The notes beneath the pieces are model-generated. The model had not been told where the DNA came from. It made no database searches and saw only the letters and a list, made by a program, of their open reading frames with translations. From an uncultured Actinoplanes sp. (GTDB taxonomy: Bacteria > Actinomycetota > Actinomycetes > Mycobacteriales > Micromonosporaceae), in NCBI GenBank assembly GCA_934667465.1, contig CAKUMG010000095.1, positions 1 to 11,479 of the forward strand: DNA of 11,479 nt, given 5' to 3'. A program made the translations under genes and the position numbers. Below, in pieces: positions 1-7,680 of this stretch (position 1 is the stretch's first letter; each line of letters begins with the position of its first letter).

Positions 1-1590
1 GCCCTGATCATGCCCAACGTGATCAGCCGCCTCGAGCGCCCCGGCACCTACCTCCGCCTTCCCCTCGAAGGCTTCCTCGCGATCGGCCTGATCCTGCTGG
101 TACCCACCGGCCGGGCCAAGCGGATCATCGCCGGCGTGCTCGGCGCGGGTCTCGGCGTGCTGACCGTGATGAAGATGCTCGACATGGGCTTCTACAAGAC
201 GCTCGCCCGCCCGTTCGACCCGGTGCTCGACTGGGTGCTGCTCGACGACGCCCACTCCGTCCTGCGGGACTCGGTCGGCCGGGCCGGCGCGATCGCGGTC
301 GCCGTCGGCGTCGTGCTCCTGGTCGTGCTGGTGCTCGCGACGATGACGCTCGCCGCACTGCGGGTCGCGAAGGTGGGCGTGCGCCACCGGCGGATCACCG
401 CGGCCACCGCGATCTCGGGCACCGCCGTCTGGGTGGTGCTGCTGATGCTGGGGGTGCACGGGCTGAACGGCATCCCGGTGGCGGCGCGCAGCGGATACAC
501 GTACGCGTGGGATCGCGCCAAGATGGTCAAGGGCGGCCTCGACGACGAGCGCGAGTTCGCCCGCGAGGTCACCGTCGACGCGTTCGCGACCACCCCGCCC
601 GACCAGCTGCTCACGGGGCTCGAGGGCAAGGACGTGATGGTCACGTTCGTGGAGAGCTACGGGCGCTCGGCGGTGCAGGACCCGGTGCTCAACGCCGGCG
701 TGGTGAAGACGCTGGACGAGGGCACCACGACGCTGCAGGCGGCCGGCTTCGCGGCGAAGAGCGGCTGGCTGACGTCGCCGACCTCGGGTGGTGGCAGCTG
801 GCTGGCCCACGCGACCCTGCTGTCCGGGCTGCGGATCGACAGCCAGCAGCGCTACCGCAACCTCACCTCCAGCAACCGGCTCACCCTCTCCACCCTGTTC
901 CAGAAGGCGAACCGGGACACCATCGCCGTCATGCCCGGCAACACCCGCGCCTGGCCGGAGGGCAACTTCTACGGCTACGACCGGGTCTTCGACTCTCGCA
1001 ACACCGGTTATGCGGGCCCGCGGTTCGGCTGGGCGCGGCAGCCGGACCAGTACACGCTGTCGTGGTTCGAGAAGAACGTGCACAGCCAGGCCCACCAGCC
1101 GTACTTCGTGCAGATGCCACTGGTCTCCAGTCACACCCCGTGGGCGCCGCTGCCCACGATGATCGACTGGGGGCAGGTGGGCGACGGCTCGATCTACCAC
1201 CAGCTGCAGAAGAGCGCGAAGAAGACGGGCTCGATCTGGGGCGACCCGGCGAAGGTCCGCAAGGAGTACGCCCGCTCGATCCAGTACACCCTCAGCGCGG
1301 TCACCTCGTGGCTGGAGAAGTACGGCGACGACGACACGGTCATGGTGCTGCTCGGCGACCACCAGCCGGCCCCGATCGTGGTCGGCGACGGCGCCAGCCA
1401 CGACGTGCCGGTCACGGTGATCGCCAAGGACCCGGCGGTGCTGGAGCGGATCGCGGGCTGGAACTGGACCGACGGCCTGCGCCCCGACGCGGCGGCACCC
1501 GTCTGGCCGATGGAGCAGTTCCGCGACCGCTTCGTCACCGCCTACGGCCCCTCCGGCGACGTCGCCCGCGCACTGCCCGCGCCCCGCTGA
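1..1590 (+). CDS. Membrane-anchored sulfatase / phosphoglycerol-transferase-like protein (5' partial)
   Basis: The reading frame is open from the first base, so the true start probably lies left of the window; the first ATG is at base 10 (numbering below is from it). Hydrophobic segments at about residues 21-55, 94-118 and 130-152 look like membrane helices. An extracytoplasmic alkaline-phosphatase-superfamily domain follows from about residue 205. It has a VESYG motif (Glu215, like the first metal ligand of LtaS-type enzymes), a Ser/Thr-rich stretch at 256-272 where the nucleophile of such enzymes would sit, SSHTP (His375) and LLGDHQP (Asp450-His451), typical late metal ligands. The family hydrolyses or transfers sulfate or phosphoglycerol groups, often on cell-envelope polymers; the substrate here is unknown. 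It is convergent with the egt operon. Fold assignment is fairly sure, exact function is not. Confidence 0.8.
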   Translation, partial: ALIMPNVISRLERPGTYLRLPLEGFLAIGLILLVPTGRAKRIIAGVLGAGLGVLTVMKMLDMGFYKTLARPFDPVLDWVLLDDAHSVLRDSVGRAGAIAVAVGVVLLVVLVLATMTLAALRVAKVGVRHRRITAATAISGTAVWVVLLMLGVHGLNGIPVAARSGYTYAWDRAKMVKGGLDDEREFAREVTVDAFATTPPDQLLTGLEGKDVMVTFVESYGRSAVQDPVLNAGVVKTLDEGTTTLQAAGFAAKSGWLTSPTSGGGSWLAHATLLSGLRIDSQQRYRNLTSSNRLTLSTLFQKANRDTIAVMPGNTRAWPEGNFYGYDRVFDSRNTGYAGPRFGWARQPDQYTLSWFEKNVHSQAHQPYFVQMPLVSSHTPWAPLPTMIDWGQVGDGSIYHQLQKSAKKTGSIWGDPAKVRKEYARSIQYTLSAVTSWLEKYGDDDTVMVLLGDHQPAPIVVGDGASHDVPVTVIAKDPAVLERIAGWNWTDGLRPDAAAPVWPMEQFRDRFVTAYGPSGDVARALPAPR

Positions 1591-1599
1591 CGGGCACGG

Positions 1600-1940
1600 T
1601 CAGGACGTCTTGCTGCGGGCGTGGCCGGTCTCGCTGAGCCGGTGCGCGGCGGCCGCCGCCTCCAGGGGGAAGTCTGCCCCCACCGGCACGGTCAGCCGCC
1701 CCCGGGCGGCCAGGGCGACGGCCTCGCCAGCCCGTGCAGGGCCTGTGGGTCCGCGCCGGCTCCCCCTCCGGAGCGAGACATGTGTACGCCGTACGCCCCC
1801 GCACCGAGGTCGGCAATCGTGACCACCCGCTCCGGCCCGCCCGCGATCGCGACGAGATCCGGCAGCGACCCCGACCCGGCACAGTCCAGCACCGCGCCCA
1901 CCCCGTCCGGCGCGAGCGCTGCCACCCGATCGGCCGTGGG
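1600..1940 (-). pseudogene. Frameshifted C-terminal remnant of a quinone-oxidoreductase-like (MDR) enzyme
   Basis: On the minus strand two frames together spell the end of a medium-chain NADPH:quinone-reductase-like protein. The first runs from about base 1940 (DRVAALAPDGVGAVLDCAGS, then an IAGGPERVVTIADLGAGAYG segment) to about 1726. The second continues with EAVALAARGRLTVPVG, a segment containing AAAAHRLSETGHAR, and a stop at 1600-1602. Restoring one G near base 1725 would join them as LAEAVALAARG, the usual family wording. The N-terminal catalytic domain and the GxGxxG part of the cofactor domain are absent, so this is a non-functional tail. Homology-like sequence stops abruptly at about 1938, where a plus-strand coding-like fragment begins. 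A sequencing error could explain the frameshift but not the missing front half. Confidence 0.7.
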
Positions 1941-2119
1941 AGGTGCTGTCCGGCGGGGCGGCCTGCACGTGGGAGACGGTCGCCGCCGTCTGCCGGGAGC
2001 AGGGCGTCGACCCGGAGAAGCGGGGCTGGATCGCGCCCCGGGCCACCGGTGCGGTGGCCCGGTTCACGTCGACTCCCGAGCTGGTGCACGGCGTGCACGT
2101 CGCCGACCGGTCTGGGCCG
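1931..2119 (+). pseudogene. Coding-like fragment of an unrecognised gene
   Basis: About 60 plus-strand codons have almost exclusively G/C third bases and a balanced, protein-like composition, including WEVLSGGAACTWETVAAVC, DPEKRGWIAPRATGAVARF and TPELVHGVHVADRSG. This is unlike the Arg/Pro/Ala-rich shadows elsewhere. The frame has no convincing start or ribosome-binding site at its left end, which abuts the broken oxidoreductase tail. To the right it runs into the antisense of egtE without a stop of its own, and protein-like quality fades after about 2115. I do not recognise the family. The best reading is an internal or C-terminal piece of a gene left behind by a rearrangement. Confidence 0.4.
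2038..2062. terminator. Strong hairpin 81 bp past egtE, possible terminator
   Basis: Perfect 11-bp arms CCGGGCCACCG and CGGTGGCCCGG are separated by a 3-base GTG loop. The hairpin lies downstream of the egt operon end on the minus strand, in the convergent gap with the sulfatase-like gene. No clear T-run follows, which is common for actinobacterial terminators. It lies inside the unrecognised plus-strand fragment, so it could also be an accident of GC-rich coding sequence. Confidence 0.4.
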
Positions 2120-2143
2120 GCATCCTGCGCCGCGCCGGATACT

Positions 2144-3343
2144 TCAGCGGAAAGCCCCGAGAGCTGTGAGGAGCCGGTCCACCTCCGCCTCGGTGTTGTA
2201 GTGGTAGATGCTGACCCGCACGGCCCCGCCGCTGTCCCGCAGCCCCATCGCGGTGAAGTACTCGTACGCGTAGTAGTCCCCGGCCATGACGCAGATCCCC
2301 TGCTCACCGAGCAGCCGGGCAGTCTCGGCCGGGGCCTGCCCCGCCACGCGGAACGCGACGGTCGGGCACCGCTGCGCCGGCGCGGGCAGCATCGTCACAT
2401 CCGGCAGCGCGGCCAGCCCTTTGACCAGCTTCTCCAACAGCGAGTGCTCGTACGCCTCCGCCGCAGCCAGGGACGCCAGCACGCGCTCCCGCCGACTGCC
2501 CCCGGTGAGAACCAGCCCGGCGAGGTGCGAAACGGCCGCCGTCACCCCGGAGAGCAGCTCGAAGTTCCGGGTGCTGAACTCGAAGCGCTCCGGCACCGCG
2601 TCGGACGACGGCACCAGCTTCTCCGGCCGCAGCGTCTCCAGCAGCGCCGGGTCGGCGATCACCGCGCCCAGGTGCGGCCCCGACCACTTGTACGCGCTGG
2701 TCACATAGAAGTCGGCACCCAGCGCCCGCACATCCGTGGGCCGGTGCGCGGTGGCATGCACCCCGTCCACATAGGTCAGCGCACCTGCCGCATGGGCAAG
2801 ATCCGCGATCTCCCGTACGGCCGGAATCGTCCCGATGGCATTGCTGCCGGCCGTCACGGCGACGAGCCGGGTCCGCGGCCCGATCAGCTCCTCGTACTGT
2901 CCGGTCGGCAGCTCACCGGAAGCCGGGTCGAAGGTGGCCCACCGCACGGTCGCGCCCGCGGACTCGGCGGCCTGCACCCACGGGCGCACGTTCGCGTCGT
3001 GGTCGAGCCGGGTGACCACGACCTCGTCGCCGGGCCGCCACGTGCGGGCCAGCGCGCGCGCCACCACGTACGTCAGGTCGGTGGCACCCGGCCCGAACGC
3101 CACCCCCTCCGGCACCCCGCCGACGAGGTCGGCGACCGCGGCCCGGGCCTGCTCGACGATCCCGGTCGAGCGCCGGCCGGGCAGGTGCGACGGGGTCCGG
3201 TTGGACACCGCCGCACGCAGGGTGTCCGCGATCGCGTCGGCGACCGGCGCGGCGACCTGGGTGCCGGCCGCGCCGTCGAACATGGCGAAGCCCTCGCCGA
3301 GGGCGGGATAGGCGGCCCGGACCCGCTCGATGTCGAAGATCAT
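2144..3343 (-). CDS. egtE: Ergothioneine biosynthesis PLP-dependent C-S lyase EgtE
   Basis: This 399-residue class V aminotransferase-fold protein catalyses the last step of ergothioneine synthesis. It cleaves hercynyl-cysteine sulfoxide with pyridoxal phosphate to give ergothioneine. Visible features are the N-terminal FDGAAGTQV segment (22-30), a GPGATDLTYVVARAL cofactor-phosphate region (84-98), the DGVHATAH motif (Asp193, His196) typical of PLP-ring contacts, and YVTSAYKWSGPHLG with the presumed Schiff-base lysine Lys219. It ends in ALGAFR. The ATG at 3343 overlaps the TGA of egtD in ATGA (3340-3343). The Shine-Dalgarno sequence is weak, so translation is probably coupled. Position as last gene of a complete egt operon makes the assignment firm; without context it would read as an isopenicillin-N-epimerase/cysteine-desulfurase-like enzyme. 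Confidence 0.93.
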   Translation of the reverse strand: MIFDIERVRAAYPALGEGFAMFDGAAGTQVAAPVADAIADTLRAAVSNRTPSHLPGRRSTGIVEQARAAVADLVGGVPEGVAFGPGATDLTYVVARALARTWRPGDEVVVTRLDHDANVRPWVQAAESAGATVRWATFDPASGELPTGQYEELIGPRTRLVAVTAGSNAIGTIPAVREIADLAHAAGALTYVDGVHATAHRPTDVRALGADFYVTSAYKWSGPHLGAVIADPALLETLRPEKLVPSSDAVPERFEFSTRNFELLSGVTAAVSHLAGLVLTGGSRRERVLASLAAAEAYEHSLLEKLVKGLAALPDVTMLPAPAQRCPTVAFRVAGQAPAETARLLGEQGICVMAGDYYAYEYFTAMGLRDSGGAVRVSIYHYNTEAEVDRLLTALGAFR

Positions 3344-4299
3344 GAAGCCACCGTAAGCGACACCGCGAATCGGCCCTCCGGGTCGGTCCACCAGTGCTCC
3401 AGGCCGAACCCGGCCTCGGCCAGCTCCTTCTCGACGCCGTCGCGCCGGAACTTGGCCGAGATCTCGGTGCGCAGCTCCTCGCCCGAGGCGAACTCGGCGA
3501 CCAGGTCGACGGCCGGCACGGTGACCCGCATGGGCCAGCGCGCCCGCAGCCGCATCTCGATCCACTCGTGCTCGGCGTCCCAGAGGGCCACGTGCGCGAA
3601 GCCGGCCGGGTCGAAGTCGGCGTCGAGCTCGCGGTTGAGCACGTGCAGCACGTTGCGGTTGAACTCCGCGGTCACCCCCTGCGCGTCGTCGTAGGCGGGC
3701 ACCAGCACGCGGGGGCTCTTCACCAGGTCGGTGCCGAGCAGCAGATGCTCGCCGGGGCGCAGCTGAGCCCGTACGGAGGACAGGAATTCCGCCCTCTCGG
3801 CGGGCAGCAGGTTGCCGATCGTGCCGCCCAGGAACACCACCGTCCGGCCCTCGCCCGCGGGCAGGTGGCCGAGGTGCCGGGTGTAGTCGCCGACGATGTT
3901 GCGGACCCGCAGCCCGGGATGGTCGGCGCCGATCCGGGTGGCGGCGGCGGTGAGCGCGGACGCGGAGACGTCGAGCGGCACGAACTCCTCGAGCGTCCCG
4001 CGGTCGGTGAGCGCGTGCAGCAGCAGCTGCGTCTTGGTGGAATAGCCGGCGCCGAGTTCGATTAGCGTGCGGGTGCCGGTCAGGCGCGCGATGTCGGCGG
4101 CGTGCTCGCGCAGGATCGCCGTCTCGGCGCGCGTCGGGTAGTACTCGGGCAGCTCGGTGATCAGCTCGAACAGCTCGCTGCCCCGGGCGTCGTAGAACCA
4201 CTTGGGCGGCAGCCGCCGCGGGTCGGCGGTGAGCCCCGCGAGCACGTCGTCGCGCAGGGCCCGCTCGCGTTCGCCGGCGGCCAGATAGGTCTCGATCAC
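3340..4299 (-). CDS. egtD: L-histidine N-alpha-methyltransferase EgtD
   Basis: The 319-residue enzyme trimethylates the histidine amino group with three S-adenosylmethionines, giving hercynine. Key residues known from the Mycobacterium smegmatis enzyme are found here at a constant offset of minus 3. The SAM-site residues are Gly83 (in ELGAGYSTKT), Lys89, Asp110 and Asp138. The histidine-site residues are Tyr53, Asn163 (GGTIGN), Tyr203, Met249, Glu279 and Ser281 (TEISAKF). The Glu/Met pair is what selects histidine, which argues strongly for true EgtD rather than a generic DUF2260-type methyltransferase. The start is GTG at 4299, chosen because it overlaps the egtC stop as GTGA, has GGGGGA a few bases upstream, and gives the family's usual length (about 320). 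The 3' end overlaps egtE by 4 bases. Confidence 0.97.
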   Translation of the reverse strand: MIETYLAAGERERALRDDVLAGLTADPRRLPPKWFYDARGSELFELITELPEYYPTRAETAILREHAADIARLTGTRTLIELGAGYSTKTQLLLHALTDRGTLEEFVPLDVSASALTAAATRIGADHPGLRVRNIVGDYTRHLGHLPAGEGRTVVFLGGTIGNLLPAERAEFLSSVRAQLRPGEHLLLGTDLVKSPRVLVPAYDDAQGVTAEFNRNVLHVLNRELDADFDPAGFAHVALWDAEHEWIEMRLRARWPMRVTVPAVDLVAEFASGEELRTEISAKFRRDGVEKELAEAGFGLEHWWTDPEGRFAVSLTVAS

Positions 4300-5036
4300 A
4301 GTTCCCCCGGGGTGAGAGCGAGGTCGGTGGCGCTCGCGACGACCAGCGTGCGGTCCGGGACGGGTTCCCAGGCCGGGTCGTCGTCGAGCGGTTCGGAGCT
4401 GACCAGGACCGAGGCGGCGTCCCGGCGCACGGACAGGGCGTGCCCGTACGTGCTGGCGACGATCGTGGTGCCGTCGGTGAGCAGCAGGTTGAGCCGCGAT
4501 CCGGGCGCCGCCGCCGCGACCTCGGTGACAACCCCGGCGACGGCCTCGGCGGGCGGCGTGCCGTGCCGCAACCGGTCGCGGACCAGGGCCCAGAGCAGCG
4601 CCGAGTCGGTCGGAGCCTCCAGCGTGAGCAGGTCGGTGACGTCGAGACCGCCCGCGAGCTTGGCGACCGAGCCGGGCCAGCCCCGCACGACGCCGTTGTG
4701 GCTGAAGAACCACTGCCCGTCCGCGAAGGGTGCCGCCGCGGTTTCCACCACCGGCATGCCCGACGTGGCGCTGCGGACGGCCGCCAGCAGCATCGGCGCC
4801 TCGGTGGCGGCGGCGAGCGCGGGCAGCGTCAGGTCGCTCCACAGCGGAGTCGCCCGGCGGTAGCGGACCGGCCCGGCCGGTGCGTACCAGCCGAGCCCGA
4901 ACCCGTCCGCGTTGATGGTGCCGCCACCGCGCATGTCCCGCGGCGCCCACGACTGCCGGGCCAGCGAGTGCGGGGCGTCGAAGAGCCAGCGGGCCGCCGG
5001 GACCGGCGGCCCCGCATAGGCGAGGTGGCGGCACAT
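4296..5036 (-). CDS. egtC: Gamma-glutamyl-hercynylcysteine sulfoxide amidohydrolase EgtC
   Basis: This 246-residue class II (Ntn-hydrolase) glutamine-amidotransferase-like enzyme removes the gamma-glutamyl group from the EgtB product. Cys2, exposed after removal of Met1 (MCRHLAYAGPP), is the catalytic nucleophile. The chosen ATG therefore has to be the start, and the long in-frame upstream extension is not used. Other family marks are NADGFGLGWY (42-51), the VRSATSG stretch with Arg88, and SHNG (112-115). The egtB stop and this start share one base (TGATG at 5038-5034). The end overlaps egtD in GTGA. Only a weak purine-rich site precedes the ATG, consistent with translational coupling. Confidence 0.95.
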   Translation of the reverse strand: MCRHLAYAGPPVPAARWLFDAPHSLARQSWAPRDMRGGGTINADGFGLGWYAPAGPVRYRRATPLWSDLTLPALAAATEAPMLLAAVRSATSGMPVVETAAAPFADGQWFFSHNGVVRGWPGSVAKLAGGLDVTDLLTLEAPTDSALLWALVRDRLRHGTPPAEAVAGVVTEVAAAAPGSRLNLLLTDGTTIVASTYGHALSVRRDAASVLVSSEPLDDDPAWEPVPDRTLVVASATDLALTPGEL

Positions 5037-6334
5037 CAGGCGTCCCGGGCGCAGCGGAAGCCGCTGAAGATCTGCCGCCGGATCGGGTAGTCCCAGTTGC
5101 GGAACGTGCCCCGGACGGCACCGCCGTCGGTGCCGAACGACCCGCCGCGCAGCACCTTGTAGTCCGGGCCGAAGAAGACCTCCGAGTATTCCCGATAGGG
5201 GAAGGCGGAGAAGCCCGGATAGCCGTGGAAGTCCGACGAGGTCCACTCCCACACGTCACCGATCAGCTGGTGCACGCCGGAGGGCGAGACCCCCGACGGG
5301 TACGCGCCCACGGGTGCCGGGCGCAGGTGCCGCTGCCCGAGGTTGGCGTGGTGGGCGGCCGGCGGGTCGTCGCCCCACGGGAAGCGCCGGGACCGGCCGG
5401 TGGCGGGATCGTGGCGGGCGGCCTTCTCCCACTCCGCCTCGGTCGGCAGCCGCTTGCCGGCCCACGCCGCATACGCCTCGGCCTCGTAGTAGCCCACGTG
5501 CACGACGGGCTCGTCCGCGACGATCGGGGCGGTCCGCCCGAACGACGTGGCGGCCCACCCGGAGCCGTCGCGCTGCCAGTGCATCGGCGCGGTGATGCCG
5601 GCCGCCTGCCGGTGGTCCCAGCCGGCCGCGCTCCACCACCGCGGGTCGTCGTAGCCGCCCGCGTCCAGGAACGCCGCATACTGCCCGTTGGTCACGGGCG
5701 CCCGGTCGATGTGGAACGCGGGCACGTGCACCCGGTGCGCCGGCCGCTCGTTGTCGAGCGCCCACGCCTCGGTGTCGGTGCCCATGGTGAACGGCCCGCC
5801 CGGGATCAGCGCCTCGCCGGTGACCGGGCCCGCGGCCGCCGGCGGTGCCGGGGCGGTCAGCACCGGTGCGCCGGTGCGCAGCTGGTGGGTGGCGAGCATG
5901 GTCTCGTCGTGCTGCTGCTCGTGCTGGACGATCATCCCGAAGGCGAACCCGTCGGCGACCAGTGGGCGGCCGTCGAGGCGCACCCGGTCGAGCACGTCCA
6001 GGGCCTTGTCGCGGACCTGCGTGACATAGCGGCGCGCCTCGGCGGGGCTGAGCAGTGGCAGCTCGACCCGGTCGCGGCGGGCGTGCTTGAACGCGTCGTA
6101 GAGCTCGTCGATGTCGGGGCGCACCGGGTCCCGCCCGCCGACGTCGCGGACCAGCCAGAGCTCCTCCTGGCTGCCGACGTGGGCCAGATCCCAGACCAGC
6201 GGCGACATCAGCGGCGAGTGCTGGCGGATCAGGTCGTCGTCGTCGACGGCCTCGGTGAGGGTGGCCGTGCGGTCCCGGGCGCGGAGCAGTTCCGCGGCGA
6301 CGCGATCGCGCAGCCGCTCGGTCTCGTGGGTCAT
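5036..6334 (-). CDS. egtB: Hercynine oxygenase (sulfoxide synthase) EgtB
   Basis: The 432-residue non-heme iron enzyme couples gamma-glutamyl-cysteine to hercynine with O2, forming the C-S bond and sulfoxide. The N-terminal DinB-like four-helix domain (about 12-150) carries His52 (DLAHVGS) and the HX3HXE motif VQHEQQHDE (His138, His142), together the three-histidine iron site. A formylglycine-generating-enzyme-like domain fills the rest: IPGGPFTMGTD near 175, the AWAGKRLPTEAEWEKAAR segment, VWEWTSSDFHGYPGF, VLRGGSF and the closing GFRCARDA. Arg86/Arg89 and Asp415/Arg419 match by spacing the residues that hold gamma-glutamyl-cysteine in the mycobacterial enzyme. That favours the EgtB type using gamma-Glu-Cys rather than free cysteine, and fits the presence of egtA and egtC. 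The start has AAGGAG 5 bases upstream and shares its A with the egtA stop (TGATG). Confidence 0.96.
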   Translation of the reverse strand: MTHETERLRDRVAAELLRARDRTATLTEAVDDDDLIRQHSPLMSPLVWDLAHVGSQEELWLVRDVGGRDPVRPDIDELYDAFKHARRDRVELPLLSPAEARRYVTQVRDKALDVLDRVRLDGRPLVADGFAFGMIVQHEQQHDETMLATHQLRTGAPVLTAPAPPAAAGPVTGEALIPGGPFTMGTDTEAWALDNERPAHRVHVPAFHIDRAPVTNGQYAAFLDAGGYDDPRWWSAAGWDHRQAAGITAPMHWQRDGSGWAATSFGRTAPIVADEPVVHVGYYEAEAYAAWAGKRLPTEAEWEKAARHDPATGRSRRFPWGDDPPAAHHANLGQRHLRPAPVGAYPSGVSPSGVHQLIGDVWEWTSSDFHGYPGFSAFPYREYSEVFFGPDYKVLRGGSFGTDGGAVRGTFRNWDYPIRRQIFSGFRCARDA

Positions 6335-7545
6335 CACAGCTCCTTCGCGTGCAGGCGCTCGCGGACGCCGTCGAGCAGGGAGGCGCCCAGCGGCGCGGGA
6401 AGTTCCAGGTTGCGGCAGGCGAGATCGAGCAGGGCGGCAGCCGTACGCCGCAGCTCCCGATCCGCGAGCCCGAGGCGGCTCGCGTCGTGCCAGCGGTCGG
6501 CGGTGGCCGCGGCGAGGTCGAGCGCCCGGTCGGTCACCTCGGGCCGGCCGAGCAACGTGGCCAGCACGGCCACCGGCGCGAACCAGCCGTCGCCGGGCTG
6601 CGCGTCGAGGTAGCGGATCTCCAGATAGCCGCGGGGCCGGACGGGCGGGAACAGCGTGCTCAGGTGGTAGTCGAGATCCGCCTCGGTCAGCGGCCGCCCC
6701 ACCGCCCCGTCGAGCCAGCCGGTGAGCGTCAGACCGGCCGGGGCGATCCAGGTGTCGTCGCCCCGTACGCAGACGACCGGGGCGGCGAGCGCGTAACGCA
6801 CCCAGCCCTCCGCGGGATCGTCGGCGGGCCCGGTCACGGGGCCGGTGAGCCGCGGGTCCATGCCCAGCCACGCGCCCATCCGGGCGGACGCCCATCCGGT
6901 GTCGCGTCCCGCATGCCGGTCCGCCGTGGCGAACGCGGCCAGCAGCGCCGGCCCGACCGCGTTGGCGGCGGCCCACCGGGTCGCCACCTGGCCCGGTGGT
7001 CCCGCGTCGAGGCAGGCCTGGAGCCCGGCGGTGCTGCACATCATGATCCGGCCATGCGGCCCGCGGCCGTCGAAGGCGTGCTCCATCGCGTCGTAGCGCG
7101 GGGTCCGGAGCAGCCGGCGTGGGGTGCGGTGCGGATCGATGCCGTGCTCACCCAGGGACAAGCCGGCCGCGTCGAGCAGCCGGACCAGGTGGGCGTGATC
7201 GGAACTGACCGCCTCGTGCAGGGCGGTGAGGGAGGGTGCCGGAGCCGAGGAGAGCTCGACCTGGCCGCCGGGCTCGCAGGTGACGAGGCCGTCGGCGGGG
7301 AGCGGTAGCTCCGGACTGTTCGCGAAGAGAGTGTGTGGGGCGTGCGGCCCGAGGGCCTGGCGCAAGGAGGACAGGCGGAGCGGCTCGGCGGGAGCCGCGG
7401 TGTGGTGGACGGTCCATTCCAGTTCGGCGCCCACCTTGCCGGGCGGGCCGGTCTTGAAGCAGATGGCTCGGATGCGCTCCTCGACGTCTTCCTGGGTGCG
7501 CAACGTGCGGCTGGTGGCCGCGGCGTCGCGATCGAGCATCGTCAT
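6334..7545 (-). CDS. egtA: Glutamate-cysteine ligase EgtA
   Basis: The first gene of the egt operon encodes 403 residues. It is the ATP-dependent ligase that makes gamma-glutamyl-cysteine, the sulfur donor for EgtB. The GCS2-type fold is shown by VGAELEWTV (Glu41, Glu43 of the nucleotide/metal site), the ANSPELPLP and EPGGQVELSSAP stretches, MMCSTAGLQACLD and YLEIRYLDAQPGDGW. Context separates it from a general glutathione-type gshA: actinomycetes use mycothiol, and the other egt genes follow at once. I chose the ATG at 7545 because AGGAGG sits 6 bases upstream; the second ATG at 7539 would have a spacing of 12. The open frame continues upstream to a GTG at 7695, but that part is low-complexity, crosses an operator-like dyad and lacks family similarity. 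Confidence 0.95.
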   Translation of the reverse strand: MTMLDRDAAATSRTLRTQEDVEERIRAICFKTGPPGKVGAELEWTVHHTAAPAEPLRLSSLRQALGPHAPHTLFANSPELPLPADGLVTCEPGGQVELSSAPAPSLTALHEAVSSDHAHLVRLLDAAGLSLGEHGIDPHRTPRRLLRTPRYDAMEHAFDGRGPHGRIMMCSTAGLQACLDAGPPGQVATRWAAANAVGPALLAAFATADRHAGRDTGWASARMGAWLGMDPRLTGPVTGPADDPAEGWVRYALAAPVVCVRGDDTWIAPAGLTLTGWLDGAVGRPLTEADLDYHLSTLFPPVRPRGYLEIRYLDAQPGDGWFAPVAVLATLLGRPEVTDRALDLAAATADRWHDASRLGLADRELRRTAAALLDLACRNLELPAPLGASLLDGVRERLHAKEL

Positions 7546-7551
7546 CGGGAA

Positions 7552-7557
7552 CCTCCT
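7552..7557 (-). promoter_or_regulatory. Ribosome-binding site of egtA
   Basis: A perfect AGGAGG on the minus strand lies 6 bases before the ATG at 7545. It decides the start among three candidates (7695, 7545, 7539) and is the strongest Shine-Dalgarno sequence in the operon. The downstream genes rely mainly on overlapping stops and starts. Confidence 0.8.
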
Positions 7558-7680
7558 CGTGGTGACGATGGGTGAGCCCGTAAGTACCTGAATGACACTA
7601 GGAGGGGGGTACGACATTCGCCCGTCCGAGGCCGCCGCCGCGCCCGGCCTCCGGGCCGCTACCAGGTGATTCGACGGCCC

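Noticed and set aside
507..1637. Long plus-strand frame overlapping the sulfatase-like gene
   Set aside because: Arg/Gly/Ala/Pro-rich translation with no domain; it is the shifted-frame shadow of the real gene, whose frame shows membrane helices and catalytic motifs.
1651..1666. GC-only palindrome around GGCGGCCGCC
   Set aside because: Low-complexity GC repeats of this kind are expected in such DNA, and it lies in the Ala-rich codons of the oxidoreductase remnant.
1943..3694. 583-codon plus-strand frame
   Set aside because: Only its first 60 or so codons look protein-like; the rest is antisense to egtE and egtD, which have clear active-site residues on the minus strand.
7607..7612. GGGTAC, resembling a SigB/SigF-type -10, upstream of egtA
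   Set aside because: It lies on the plus strand, pointing away from egtA toward the sigma-gene terminator, with no GTTT-type -35 at the right distance.
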